Assembly: GCF_017571525.1 (NCBI RefSeq)
Contig: NZ_JAGETY010000002.1
Span: 310,001 to 374,000 of the forward strand
DNA length: 64,000 nt
Source of the DNA: Hymenobacter sp. BT559
Lineage (GTDB): Bacteria > Bacteroidota > Bacteroidia > Cytophagales > Hymenobacteraceae
Reading direction: 5' to 3'
How positions within the stretch are numbered: the stretch's first letter is position 1; every line of letters begins with the position of its first letter. Below the pieces are notes generated by a model. That model worked only from the letters and a program-made list of their open reading frames with translations, was not told where the DNA came from and did not search any database. Positions 27,206 through 35,276 of this stretch are shown in pieces. The position numbers were made by a program, and so were the translations under genes.

Positions 27206-27388
27206 TGGGGTTAAGTTTAAAAGAAAAAGAAGAAAGTAACAGCTAGCGGAGCCAGGCAAAGCGGGCGGCTCCTATTTAAGTACCCGCGAAAATAACAAAG
27301 AGTTTAACTTTTGACCATTCAAACGCAAAAAAGAGCCTGGCTAGTGCGTAAGGGTTGCGTGCTAGCCACTTTGCGCGAAGGTCAGACC

Positions 27389-27416
27389 AAAAAAGGCACC
27401 CTTGCCGGGTGCCTTT
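27389..27416 (-). terminator. Intrinsic terminator of the hsp20 gene
   Basis: AAAGGCACCC and GGGTGCCTTT pair around a 5-nt loop, followed on the minus strand by a run of six T residues. It lies 13 bp past the small heat-shock gene. Confidence 0.9.
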
Positions 27417-27428
27417 CTGGCCAGTAGC

Positions 27429-27875
27429 CTAGCGCACTTCGATGTGCTGCTTGGTTACTTTCTCCGTGTCAAAAGGCAGTGTCACGCGCAGCAGGCCGTC
27501 GGTGAGCTCGGCCGTGATGGCGCGTACGTTCACCGTTTCGGGTAGGCGGAAGCTGCGGGTAAACTCGCCGAAGCGGGTTTCAACGCGGCGCAGCTTAGGA
27601 GCGTCTTCGCCCTCGGTAGCCGGGGCCGGGCGGTTGCCCTTCACCACCAGCTGATTGTCCTGAAAATCGATGCTCACGGCATCTTTGGCCACGCCCGGTA
27701 GGGCTAGGTGCAGTTCAAAGCCTTGCGCCGTTTCGAAGATGTCGGCGGCGGGCACGAAGGAAGTAGAAGGCTGGGGCGTAGTCGGCTGGGCATCGCGCAG
27801 CAGCTCGCTCAGCATGGAGTTGAAAGCGCGGGTAGGACGAACGGCGGGATGGGTGTTATACAACAGAGCAGACAT
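27429..27875 (-). CDS. Small heat-shock protein, Hsp20/alpha-crystallin family
   Basis: A 148-residue holdase chaperone. The alpha-crystallin domain spans about residues 44-140: VPAADIFETAQGFELHLALPGVAKDAVSI, NQLVVKG, GEFTRSFRLPETVN and the end VTLPFDTEKVTKQ. The usual C-terminal IXI motif is replaced by HIEVR, which retains I-x-V spacing. An N-terminal arm of about 40 residues precedes it (SMLSELLRDAQ). It binds unfolding proteins in the cytosol under heat or stress. The 217-bp upstream gap shows no CIRCE element and no exact -7 box, so its control is not evident from the sequence. It sits upstream of htrA on the same strand, but a terminator separates them. Confidence 0.94.
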   Translation of the reverse strand: MSALLYNTHPAVRPTRAFNSMLSELLRDAQPTTPQPSTSFVPAADIFETAQGFELHLALPGVAKDAVSIDFQDNQLVVKGNRPAPATEGEDAPKLRRVETRFGEFTRSFRLPETVNVRAITAELTDGLLRVTLPFDTEKVTKQHIEVR

Positions 27876-28092
27876 GGTTAAAGGAAGATGTTAAGGTTGA
27901 CAGCAAGCCGCCAAACCGGCAGCGCTATCCCTCTTCCTTAAATTTTATGCCGGAGTATCTTAGCGCCAAAAAGTCACTATTGCCTTAAGCACTTCGTCAA
28001 CCACCAGCCCACTTAGAAACCAAAAAATCACTTATGAGCTTAAAAAGTGGATTTTAAGACCCTAGCTAAATACGCCAAAATGTCCGAAATCC

Positions 28093-28938
28093 TTAATTCT
28101 GGGTCGGCAGTTGCTGCCAATCAGCCGAAGGTTGGTTGCTTAGAAAGGTGTAGCGCAGGTCGAGGCCCACAACGGGCGTACTAGTATTGAGCTTGCCATT
28201 GGAAGTGGGCACGCCATTCTTATCAAGCTGAACGACGAGGCTGCTATAGTTGGTTTGGATGCCCACCCAGGGCGTGAGCGTAATCCGCGGGCCGGCCTGC
28301 ACCCCTATTTCGCCGCGCAGGCTGGTAAAGTCCACCGTACGCTTGTCGGCGTCAAGCTCGGCTTTTTGCAGGCGCAGGAACAGCGCCGGCTCGAAGCTTA
28401 CGCGCGGGCGCAGCGCAAGACCATTGGGCTGGCTGCCCAGCCGGATAACCTTCTCCACATCGAGGCGCAGGCGCAACAGCGTGCGGCTATACACGGAAGT
28501 GGTCGGAAAGGGCGAGGCATTGTAAGGCTCGTCTCCAAAGGCATATTCCAGCCCTAGCCGCTGGCCAAACTGTACCGGCCCTAGCGCCGCGCGGTGGCGC
28601 AGCAGCAGCCCCGGCACCACGGCACTGCGGTTGTAAAAAGTGGCAGGCTCCCGGGCGTATCGCAGCGTGGCGCCCCAACTCCATTGAGGATTCCAGTTGT
28701 GCTCATAGCCCACCGTCAGGTTCAGATAATCGAGCCCTAGCGCGAGGCGGCGGCCGGCAAAATCTTCGGTTTCGCGCCGGCCGCCCACGCTAAAGTAAGC
28801 GTAGTTGCCTTCGGACAGCACCACGGCGGCCTGCAACTCCGGAGCCAGCGCCACCGGGTGCCGGAGGTGCTCTGTGCCCTGTGCCGCCGCCTGGCCCGCA
28901 CCGGCCAGCAGCATAGCTAGCAATATATTTTTTCGCAT
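28093..28938 (-). CDS. Secreted or outer-membrane beta-barrel protein, function unknown
   Basis: A 281-residue protein with a signal peptide (MRKNILLAMLLAGAGQ, cleavage after AAAQ). The mature part alternates short polar and aromatic strands with turns, typical of an 8- to 12-strand barrel: AVVLSEGNYAYFSVGGRRE, LTVGYEHNWNPQWSWGATLRY, FGQRLGLEYAFGDEPY, RITLTPWVGIQTNYSS and VVGLDLRYTFL. The C-terminus is not the terminal Phe expected for the Bam signal, as a further 12 residues follow RYTFL. No specific family recognised. It is flanked by same-strand genes 40 bp (M20 enzyme) and 217 bp away. Confidence 0.72.
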   Translation of the reverse strand: MRKNILLAMLLAGAGQAAAQGTEHLRHPVALAPELQAAVVLSEGNYAYFSVGGRRETEDFAGRRLALGLDYLNLTVGYEHNWNPQWSWGATLRYAREPATFYNRSAVVPGLLLRHRAALGPVQFGQRLGLEYAFGDEPYNASPFPTTSVYSRTLLRLRLDVEKVIRLGSQPNGLALRPRVSFEPALFLRLQKAELDADKRTVDFTSLRGEIGVQAGPRITLTPWVGIQTNYSSLVVQLDKNGVPTSNGKLNTSTPVVGLDLRYTFLSNQPSADWQQLPTQN

Positions 28939-28977
28939 AATAAGTCAGACACAATAAGTTACTTGTAAATAAAATTA

Positions 28978-30153
28978 CTAGGCCAGCTCCTGCAGCGTGA
29001 GCCAGGCCATCAGGCCCGCGCCAATGCTCAGGGCCTGCTCGTCGATATCAAAAATGGGCGTATGCACCGAGGCCGCAAAGCGGCCATCGGCGGCCCGGGT
29101 GCCCAGCCGGTAGAAGCAGGCCGGTGCGGCCTGCGAGAAGTAAGCAAAGTCTTCGGCGGCCAGCCACTGGTCGAGCTCAATCACGTTTTCGGCGCCCAGG
29201 TACTGCTCGGCGGCGGCGCGCACGCGGGCTGTCACGGCGGGGTTATTGTCGAGGCAGGGGTAGCCGCGCCGAATTTCGAGCTCGCACACCGCGCCCATGC
29301 TGGCCGCTAGCCCCTCGCAGAGCTGCCGCAGGTGCTGGTGCGCCTCGTCGCGCCACGCCTCATCGAGGGTGCGGAAGGTGCCTTCGATGTAGACTTCGTC
29401 GGGGATGACGTTGGTGGCACCGTTGGCGATAACCTTACCAAAGCTCAGCACCGAAGGCATTTTGGGGTTGGCGCGGCGGCTCACTATCTGCTGGGCGGCC
29501 ACGATAAGGTGGGCCGCCACCAGCACCGGGTCGAGGTTGAGCTCGGGCATGGCGCCGTGGCCGCCTTTGCCCTTGATGCGCAGATACAGCTCATCGGTGC
29601 TGGCCATGTAGCGGCCCGAGCGCACGCCAATATGCCCCACCGGCAGGCGCGGAAACACGTGCTGGCCCAGCACTTCAGCCGGGGCGGGATTTTCAAGCAC
29701 ACCGTCTTTTATCATCAGCGAGGCGCCGCCGGGCAGCAGCTCCTCACCGGGCTGAAAAATCAGCTTCACGGTGCCTTTGAAGTGGGCTCGCTGCTCGGTG
29801 AGCAGGCGCGCTGCCCCTAGCAGGCAGGTGGTGTGCACATCGTGGCCGCAGGCGTGCATCACGCCGGGGTTCAACGACTTATACTCAATGTCGCTTAGCT
29901 CTTGAATAGGCAGCGCGTCCATGTCGGCGCGCAACGCCACCACCGGGCCACCCGGCTGGCCCTCGATAAGCGCCACCACGCCGGTGCCGGCCACTGCGTA
30001 GGGGGCTAGCCCCAGGTCTCGCAGCTGCCGGGTCACAAAGGCCGAAGTTTCAGTTTCTTTGAATGAAAGCTCGGGGTGGGCGTGCAGGTGGCGGCGAATG
30101 GCCGATAGCTCGGGGGCTAGCGCGGCGGCGCGGGTTTTTATTGTCTGAACCAC
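28978..30153 (-). CDS. M20-family amidohydrolase (N-acyl-amino-acid or hippurate hydrolase type)
   Basis: A 391-residue zinc amidohydrolase of the M20D group. Metal ligands: the His-Asp pair in MHACGHDVHTT (His/Asp near 106), the Glu pair in LIFQPGEELLPGG, His in VLGQHVFPRLPVG and a late His in VHTPIFDIDEQ. ALRADMDALPIQE is the conserved first metal site; the dimerisation or lid domain lies in the middle (KGKGGHGAMPELNLDP). It cleaves acyl groups from amino acids or indole-3-acetyl-type conjugates; the true substrate is unknown. The start codon is GTG at 30153, which lies inside an intergenic repeat; no in-frame ATG precedes the conserved region. Confidence 0.9.
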   Translation of the reverse strand: MVQTIKTRAAALAPELSAIRRHLHAHPELSFKETETSAFVTRQLRDLGLAPYAVAGTGVVALIEGQPGGPVVALRADMDALPIQELSDIEYKSLNPGVMHACGHDVHTTCLLGAARLLTEQRAHFKGTVKLIFQPGEELLPGGASLMIKDGVLENPAPAEVLGQHVFPRLPVGHIGVRSGRYMASTDELYLRIKGKGGHGAMPELNLDPVLVAAHLIVAAQQIVSRRANPKMPSVLSFGKVIANGATNVIPDEVYIEGTFRTLDEAWRDEAHQHLRQLCEGLAASMGAVCELEIRRGYPCLDNNPAVTARVRAAAEQYLGAENVIELDQWLAAEDFAYFSQAAPACFYRLGTRAADGRFAASVHTPIFDIDEQALSIGAGLMAWLTLQELA

Positions 30154-30292
30154 GGATTCGGGCGGATTTATCGGATTTTACGGATTTTGTAGCTGGACAC
30201 TAGGGCCAATCGGTCCAGCATCCTCAGTGGACAGCAAGCCTCGTCCACGAAATCCGACCAATCGCAAAATCCGTCGAATCCGTGGCTCAGAC
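30143..30292. repeat. Inverted CGGATTT repeat pair between M20 and SPOR genes
   Basis: The left arm 30143-30169 (GTCTGAACCACGGATTCGGG then CGGATTT) and the right arm 30267-30292 are reverse complements with one mismatch and one indel. Additional CGGATTTT units lie inside the left half (30170-30187) and their complements near 30249-30256. The left arm contains the GTG start and first codons of the M20 gene, and the right arm ends exactly at the TAA of the SPOR gene (30293-30295). The spacer (30189-30248) has no gene. Confidence 0.8.
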
Positions 30293-30874
30293 TTACGGCA
30301 CCTTATTCAGGAGCACCTGCATAGGCTCGAGCTCGGCGCGGGGCACAAACTGCCGCACCCGGGCCAGGCCCCGGGCGGCGTCGAGCTTATTGGTATAGTC
30401 GCCGATGTAGAGCCGGTACACCGGCTGCTTGAAGGTGATGTAGTCCGTCTCGTCGGGGTAGCGGCTGATGATTTGGCGGCGGATGTTCATCACCTGGTCG
30501 CGCTCCAGCCCCAGGTAAGCCCGCACCCGGAAGCCGCTGGCGTACTTCACATTCTGGTTAGTAAAGGCCTGGTCGCGCAGGCGCTGCTCTACCTGCGCCG
30601 TAACGTGGGCTGTGGGCGCAGGCGCCGCCAGCTTGGTGGCCGGAGCGGCCGGCTTGGGGCTAGCGGCGGGCATGGCCGGGCTAGCCGCCGTGGGCGCGGC
30701 GAAAGTGGGCCGGTACTTAGTCAGGTCTTCGGTGGGTACGCCGGCCGTGGGCTTGCGCGTGGTATCAACCGGCGTTTGGGCGCGGGTGGTGGGGGCAGCC
30801 GGGGCCGTGGCCGCGCAAGCCGCCAGCAGCGGCAGGCTCAGGAGCAGCACAGCGTTAGGAAGGCGCATTTTCAT
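30293..30874 (-). CDS. SPOR-domain lipoprotein
   Basis: A 193-residue lipoprotein. Leader MKMRLPNAVLLLSLPLLAAC with the lipidated Cys at 20, a long Pro/Ala/Thr-rich linker (about residues 21-95) and a C-terminal SPOR-like domain, VKYASGFRVRAYLGLERDQV to IGDYTNKLDAARGLARVRQF. SPOR domains bind denuded septal peptidoglycan, so a role at the division site or cell wall is likely. Its ATG lies inside the end of deoC (20-bp overlap), implying co-transcription from the deoC promoter and translational coupling. It is followed by the inverted repeat pair. Confidence 0.85.
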   Translation of the reverse strand: MKMRLPNAVLLLSLPLLAACAATAPAAPTTRAQTPVDTTRKPTAGVPTEDLTKYRPTFAAPTAASPAMPAASPKPAAPATKLAAPAPTAHVTAQVEQRLRDQAFTNQNVKYASGFRVRAYLGLERDQVMNIRRQIISRYPDETDYITFKQPVYRLYIGDYTNKLDAARGLARVRQFVPRAELEPMQVLLNKVP

Positions 30875-31529
30875 CTTCTTGCAAAATTGCCAGACTGTTG
30901 GACGTGCCCAGGCGGTCGGCGCCGGCGGCTAGTAGAGCTAGGGCCTGCTCGCGCGTGCGAATGCCCCCGCTGGCCTTGATGCGCACCCCGGCCGGAAGCA
31001 CGCGGCGCAGCGCTTCTACATCGGCCACCGAGGCGCCCCGACTGGCAAAGCCGGTGCTGGTTTTTACGAAGTGCGCGCCGGCCTCGGCGCAGAGCCGAGC
31101 GGCAGTTTCCAGTTCTTCTTCGCTGAGCAGGGCCGTTTCGATGATGACTTTCAGTAGCGAATTGTGCACGTCGGCCAGGTCGGCCAGGTCCTCGATTTCG
31201 GCCTTCACCGCATCGAGTTGGCCTGATTTCAACAACGATACGTTCAGCACCATATCCAGCTCGGTGGCGCCTTCGGCCATGGCTATTTCGGCCTCCCGAA
31301 ACTTGACCCGACCGCTGCTGTACCCGAGCGGAAAGCCAATAACCGTGCACACCGCCACGCCCGAGCCATCGAGCTCGCGGGCGGCCAGTGCCACGTGGCA
31401 CGGCGGCACGCAGGCGCTGGCAAAGCCATGCTGCCGGGCCTCTTGGCAAAGCTGAATTATCTGGGTTTCGGTGCAGTCGGGCCGCAGCAGGGTATGGTCG
31501 AAGGTTGCGGCGAGGTTGGGCGTGGGCAT
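30855..31529 (-). CDS. deoC: Deoxyribose-phosphate aldolase
   Basis: A 224-residue class I aldolase that splits 2-deoxyribose-5-phosphate into acetaldehyde and glyceraldehyde-3-phosphate during deoxynucleoside salvage. The Schiff-base Lys is in HFVKTSTGFASRGA (about residue 150), with FDHTLLRPD, CTVIGFPLGYSSG, VKFREAEIAMAEGATELDMVLN and the second Lys in GVRIKASGGIRT. The exact -7 box ends 4 nt before the ATG, so the mRNA should be leaderless. It overlaps the downstream SPOR gene by 20 bp; there is no obvious functional link between the two. Confidence 0.95.
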   Translation of the reverse strand: MPTPNLAATFDHTLLRPDCTETQIIQLCQEARQHGFASACVPPCHVALAARELDGSGVAVCTVIGFPLGYSSGRVKFREAEIAMAEGATELDMVLNVSLLKSGQLDAVKAEIEDLADLADVHNSLLKVIIETALLSEEELETAARLCAEAGAHFVKTSTGFASRGASVADVEALRRVLPAGVRIKASGGIRTREQALALLAAGADRLGTSNSLAILQEDENAPS

Positions 31530-31533
31530 AGGG

Positions 31534-31541
31534 CAAAGGTA
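31534..31541 (-). promoter_or_regulatory. -7 promoter box of deoC, leaderless arrangement
   Basis: The minus strand reads TACCTTTG (exact TANNTTTG), four bases (CCCT), then the deoC ATG at 31529. The expected transcription start falls at about the start codon. Confidence 0.65.
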
Positions 31542-31584
31542 CGCACGCGGCCAGGGCTAGGGTTTGCTACGCAGGCCCACAATC

Positions 31585-31626
31585 AACAAGCCCCGCCCGG
31601 TGCCTAGGCACGAGACGGGGCTTGTT
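31585..31626 (-). terminator. Intrinsic terminator of secA
   Basis: AACAAGCCCCG and CGGGGCTTGTT form an 11-bp stem with a 20-nt loop that holds a further small palindrome (GTGCCTAGGCAC). It is about 20 bp past the secA stop. There is only a short T-run, so it is weaker than others in the window. Confidence 0.7.
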
Positions 31627-31645
31627 CGGCTTGGTTGGTGGCAGC

Positions 31646-34600
31646 TTACGCCTCCTCTACCAGCACGCAGCGCTCGGCGGCTAGGTCCTCTTCTACCGTC
31701 TTGTATTTGACGTCGCGCTTGATGCTGCCGTCCATGTACTGCACGGTCACTTTATCGTTGCGGTTGGCTACTTTCTGGCTGCGCACCGGCTCCTGCTTGA
31801 TGGCCGGGGCCAGGCCCACACCGAGCTCAGCAGCTTGGTCTAGGTCTTCCGGGCCGGCACCGAGGCTCACGTCCGAGATAGCTTTCTCGGCCTTCAGCTT
31901 GGGCAGGGGCTCCACGATGTCGTCTTCGTAGTAAGAATCGGGCTCGGCAAAGCCGGCCTCGGCTGCCACCGGCACATCGGCCTTGAAGAGGAAGCCGGCG
32001 GTGCTGTGGTTTACCTTGCTCAGCATGCGCTTGAACAGCTCAAAGGCTTCAAACTTGTAAACCAGGAGCGGGTCTTTCTGCTCATACACCGCGTTTTGCA
32101 CCACCTGCTTAAGGTCATCCATCTGGCGCAGGTGCTGGGTCCAGGCCTCGTCGATGGTCGAGAGCACGGCGCCCTTCTCCATCTGGCGAATAATGTCCAG
32201 CCCATTGGTAGCCTGGGCTTTACGCATGTTGGCAATTACCTGGGTGTGCTTGTGCCCGTCGGTGAACGGGATGGCGATGTTCTCGTAGGGCGTGTTCTGG
32301 CTCAGCAGGTCATTTATCATCGGCAGGGAGTTCTGGCCGATGTGCTCGTTCTTGCTTTCGTAGTAGCCGGTGGCCTCGTCGTAGAGCTTCTGGGTGAGGC
32401 GCTCGGCGGGCAGGGCCGCAAACTCTGCCTGCGTGATGTGCGTGTCGTAGCCGAAATCCTTGATGATGGCAAGCTTGAAGTCCTCGTAGTCGTTGCTGAC
32501 CTTGTGGCCGGCCGCGATGTCCTCGCTCACGTCGTAGATGAGGTTGAGAATATCCAGCTCCAGGCGCTCGCCGAAAAGGGCATTGCGGCGGCGGCGGTAC
32601 ACTACCTCGCGCTGGGCGTTCATCACGTCGTCGTACTCCAGCAGGCGCTTGCGGGTGCCGAAGTTGTTTTCCTCTACCTTCTTCTGGGCGCGCTCAATCG
32701 ACGAGGTAATCATCGAGTGCTGAATCACTTCGCCTTCTTCCATGCCCATGCGGTCCATGAGCTTGGCAATGCGCTCCGAGCCAAAAAGACGCATCAGGTT
32801 GTCTTCGAGCGATACGAAGAACTGCGACGAGCCCGGGTCGCCCTGGCGGCCGGCGCGGCCCCGCAGCTGGCGGTCGACGCGGCGGCTTTCGTGGCGCTCG
32901 GTGCCGATGATGGCTAGGCCCCCCGCCTCACGCGAAGTCTCGCGGAGCTTAATGTCAGTACCACGGCCGGCCATGTTGGTGGCGATGGTCACGGTGCCGG
33001 GGTAGCCAGCGGCGGCCACAATCTCGGCCTCGCGCTGGTTCTGCTTGGCGTTCAGTACTTGGTGCTTGATGCCGCGCAGCTTCAGCATGCGGCTTACCAG
33101 CTCGGAGATTTCAACCGACGTCGTACCTACTAGCACCGGGCGGCCGGCTTGTACTAGAGCCTGAATTTCTTCAGCCACCGCATTGTACTTCTCGCGCACC
33201 GTGCGGTACACTTTATCGTGGTCGTCTTTGCGCGAGATGGGACGGTTAGTCGGAATCACTACCACGTCGAGCTTGTAGATTTCCCACAGTTCGCCGGCTT
33301 CGGTTTCGGCCGTACCGGTCATGCCGCCCAGCTTGTGGTACATGCGGAAGAAGTTCTGCAGGGTCACCGTGGCGTAGGTCTGGGTGGCATCTTCAATGCG
33401 CACGCCTTCCTTGGCCTCGATAGCCTGGTGCAGGCCATCGGAGTATCGACGGCCTTCCATTACGCGGCCGGTCTGCTCGTCTACAATCATCACCTTGCCA
33501 TCCTGGCTCAGGATGTACTGGTCGTCGCGCTCAAACAATGTGTAGGCTTTCAGGAGCTGGTTCACGGTGTGCACGCGCTCGCTTTTCTCCTGGTAGTCGC
33601 TCATTAGCTGCTCCTTTTGTTGCAGCTTTTCTTCGGCAGTCAGCGCGTCAGCTTTCTCAATGGCGGCAATCTCGGTGCCGATGTCGGGCATGATGAATAG
33701 GTGCGGGTCTTCGCCCTGCGCCGTAATCAGGTCAATGCCCTTTTCAGTCAGCTCAATCTGGTTGTTTTTCTCGTCGATGGTGAAAAACAGCGGCTTGTCG
33801 GCCTCCGGCATCTGGCGCGAGTTGTCGGCCAGGTAGTGGTTTTCGGTCTGCTGCAAAATCACGCGCATACCGGGCTCCGAAAGGAACTTGATGAGCGGCT
33901 TACTCTTGGGCAGGCCGCGGTAGGCGCGGAACAGGGCTAGTCCACCGTCGCCGTCCTTGCCGCCTTCAGTGGCGCCGGTTTTGCCTTCGGCAATAGCCTT
34001 GCGGGCCTGCACCAGGTAGCTCTGCACCAGCTTCCGCTGCTCATCTACCAGGCGCTGAATGCGCGGCTTGAGCTGCAGGAACTCGTGCACGTCGCCCTTA
34101 GGGACGGGGCCCGAGATGATGAGCGGCGTCCGCGCATCGTCAATCAGCACGGAGTCCACTTCGTCGACCATGGCGTAGTGGTGCTTGCGCTGCACGAGCT
34201 CACTAGGGTCGCGGGCCATGTTGTCGCGCAGGTAGTCGAAGCCAAACTCGTTGTTGGTGCCGTAGGTAATGTCGGCTAGGTAGGCGTTGCGGCGAGCGTC
34301 GGTGTTGGGCTGGTGCTTGTCGATGCAGTCCACCGTGAGGCCGTGAAACTCAAACAGCGGCGCATTCCACTCCGAGTCACGCTTGGCGAGGTAGTCGTTC
34401 ACGGTTACGAGGTGCACGCCGCGGCCCCCTAGCGCGTTCAGGAACGCGGGCAGAGTCGAAACCAGCGTTTTACCTTCACCCGTGGCCATTTCGGCAATTT
34501 TGCCCTGGTGCAGCACCACGCCGCCAATCAGCTGCACATCGTAGTGCACCATGTCCCAGGTAATCTCAGCGCCGGCGGCCAGCCACTTGTTGCTCCAGGT

Positions 34601-35071
34601 AGCCTTTTCGCCCTGAATAGTTACGTTGCTCTTGGTGCGGGCAATGTCGCGGTCGATGTCGGTGGCCGTAACTACCAGCTGGCCGTTCTGGGCGTAGCGG
34701 CGGGCGGTTTCTTTTACAATGGCGAAGGCCTGCGGCAGGGCGTCGAGCAGTGCGGCTTCGAGGTCTTTGTTGCGCTGCTTTTCGAGGGCGTCAATTTGCT
34801 CAAAAATGGCCTCCTTGCGCGATACGTCGAGGTTGGGCTGGGTATCAATCTGGTTTTGCAGACCGCCAATCTGCCCGTCGATGCCGGCTAGCCTGCCGTC
34901 AATCTGCTGGCGGACTTCCTGGGTACGCTGGCGCAGCTGGTCGTCGGTGAGGCCGGCCAGTTTGGCATATTCCGCATTAATGAGAGCCACATAAGGCACC
35001 ACGTCCTTGAGGTCCTTTTCTGCTTTGGAGCCAAACAGCTTGGCGACGGTTTTGCCGAGGAAATCTAACAT
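31646..35071 (-). CDS. secA: Preprotein translocase motor ATPase SecA
   Basis: A 1141-residue SecA, the ATPase that pushes preproteins through SecYEG. Walker A is GEGKTLVSTLP (about residue 196), Walker B is MVDEVDSVLIDDARTP, and further motifs include GTTSVEISE, TNMAGRGTDIKL and GTERHESRRVDRQLRGRAGRQGDPGSS. It is longer than the E. coli protein (901 aa), mostly from the insert in NBD1/PPXD (FLQLKPRIQRLVDEQRKLV to about SQDGK), as is normal in Bacteroidota. The C-terminus (KTVEEDLAAERCVLVEEA) lacks the CXCXSGX8CH/C zinc module that binds SecB. A -7 box is at 35112-35119, 40 nt upstream. Monocistronic. Confidence 0.97.
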   Translation of the reverse strand: MLDFLGKTVAKLFGSKAEKDLKDVVPYVALINAEYAKLAGLTDDQLRQRTQEVRQQIDGRLAGIDGQIGGLQNQIDTQPNLDVSRKEAIFEQIDALEKQRNKDLEAALLDALPQAFAIVKETARRYAQNGQLVVTATDIDRDIARTKSNVTIQGEKATWSNKWLAAGAEITWDMVHYDVQLIGGVVLHQGKIAEMATGEGKTLVSTLPAFLNALGGRGVHLVTVNDYLAKRDSEWNAPLFEFHGLTVDCIDKHQPNTDARRNAYLADITYGTNNEFGFDYLRDNMARDPSELVQRKHHYAMVDEVDSVLIDDARTPLIISGPVPKGDVHEFLQLKPRIQRLVDEQRKLVQSYLVQARKAIAEGKTGATEGGKDGDGGLALFRAYRGLPKSKPLIKFLSEPGMRVILQQTENHYLADNSRQMPEADKPLFFTIDEKNNQIELTEKGIDLITAQGEDPHLFIMPDIGTEIAAIEKADALTAEEKLQQKEQLMSDYQEKSERVHTVNQLLKAYTLFERDDQYILSQDGKVMIVDEQTGRVMEGRRYSDGLHQAIEAKEGVRIEDATQTYATVTLQNFFRMYHKLGGMTGTAETEAGELWEIYKLDVVVIPTNRPISRKDDHDKVYRTVREKYNAVAEEIQALVQAGRPVLVGTTSVEISELVSRMLKLRGIKHQVLNAKQNQREAEIVAAAGYPGTVTIATNMAGRGTDIKLRETSREAGGLAIIGTERHESRRVDRQLRGRAGRQGDPGSSQFFVSLEDNLMRLFGSERIAKLMDRMGMEEGEVIQHSMITSSIERAQKKVEENNFGTRKRLLEYDDVMNAQREVVYRRRRNALFGERLELDILNLIYDVSEDIAAGHKVSNDYEDFKLAIIKDFGYDTHITQAEFAALPAERLTQKLYDEATGYYESKNEHIGQNSLPMINDLLSQNTPYENIAIPFTDGHKHTQVIANMRKAQATNGLDIIRQMEKGAVLSTIDEAWTQHLRQMDDLKQVVQNAVYEQKDPLLVYKFEAFELFKRMLSKVNHSTAGFLFKADVPVAAEAGFAEPDSYYEDDIVEPLPKLKAEKAISDVSLGAGPEDLDQAAELGVGLAPAIKQEPVRSQKVANRNDKVTVQYMDGSIKRDVKYKTVEEDLAAERCVLVEEA

Positions 35072-35111
35072 TGGGTAAACAAATTGACTAAAAAGGACAG
35101 CGCGTTCTGGA

Positions 35112-35119
35112 CAAATTTA
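35112..35119 (-). promoter_or_regulatory. -7 promoter box of secA
   Basis: The minus strand reads TAAATTTG (TANNTTTG), 40 nt before the secA ATG at 35071 and about 40 bp after the glf terminator. Confidence 0.6.
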
Positions 35120-35158
35120 CGGCCTGCTCGCTTAATGAGGCGACAGGCCATAAACTAT

Positions 35159-35193
35159 AAAACCCCGCACGCTCAAAAAGAGTGCGGGGTTTT
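35159..35193 (-). terminator. Intrinsic terminator of the glycosyltransferase-glf operon
   Basis: AAAACCCCGCAC and GTGCGGGGTTTT form a perfect 12-bp stem with an 11-nt loop. It lies 84 bp past the glf stop and before the secA promoter, and ends in T residues in both directions. Confidence 0.9.
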
Positions 35194-35276
35194 AGCAGGC
35201 GGAAATATTGACAGGTGTGGCTAGGGCAAGGTTTGGCCGATTAGGTAAGGCACTGCCAAACCTTGCCTTATACCAA

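Noticed and set aside
27876..28092. A CIRCE or sigma-32-type element ahead of hsp20
   Set aside because: TTAAGCACTTCGTCAA resembles half of a CIRCE element but has no matching second half.
30227..30979. A 250-codon open frame on the plus strand opposite the SPOR and deoC genes
   Set aside because: Gly/Arg-rich, no motifs; it covers two better-supported genes and a repeat.
32006..32917. A 303-codon open frame on the plus strand opposite secA
   Set aside because: It is the antisense of a strongly conserved gene; the translation is low-complexity Val/Leu/His-rich and has no family resemblance. Long antisense frames are expected in GC-rich coding sequence.
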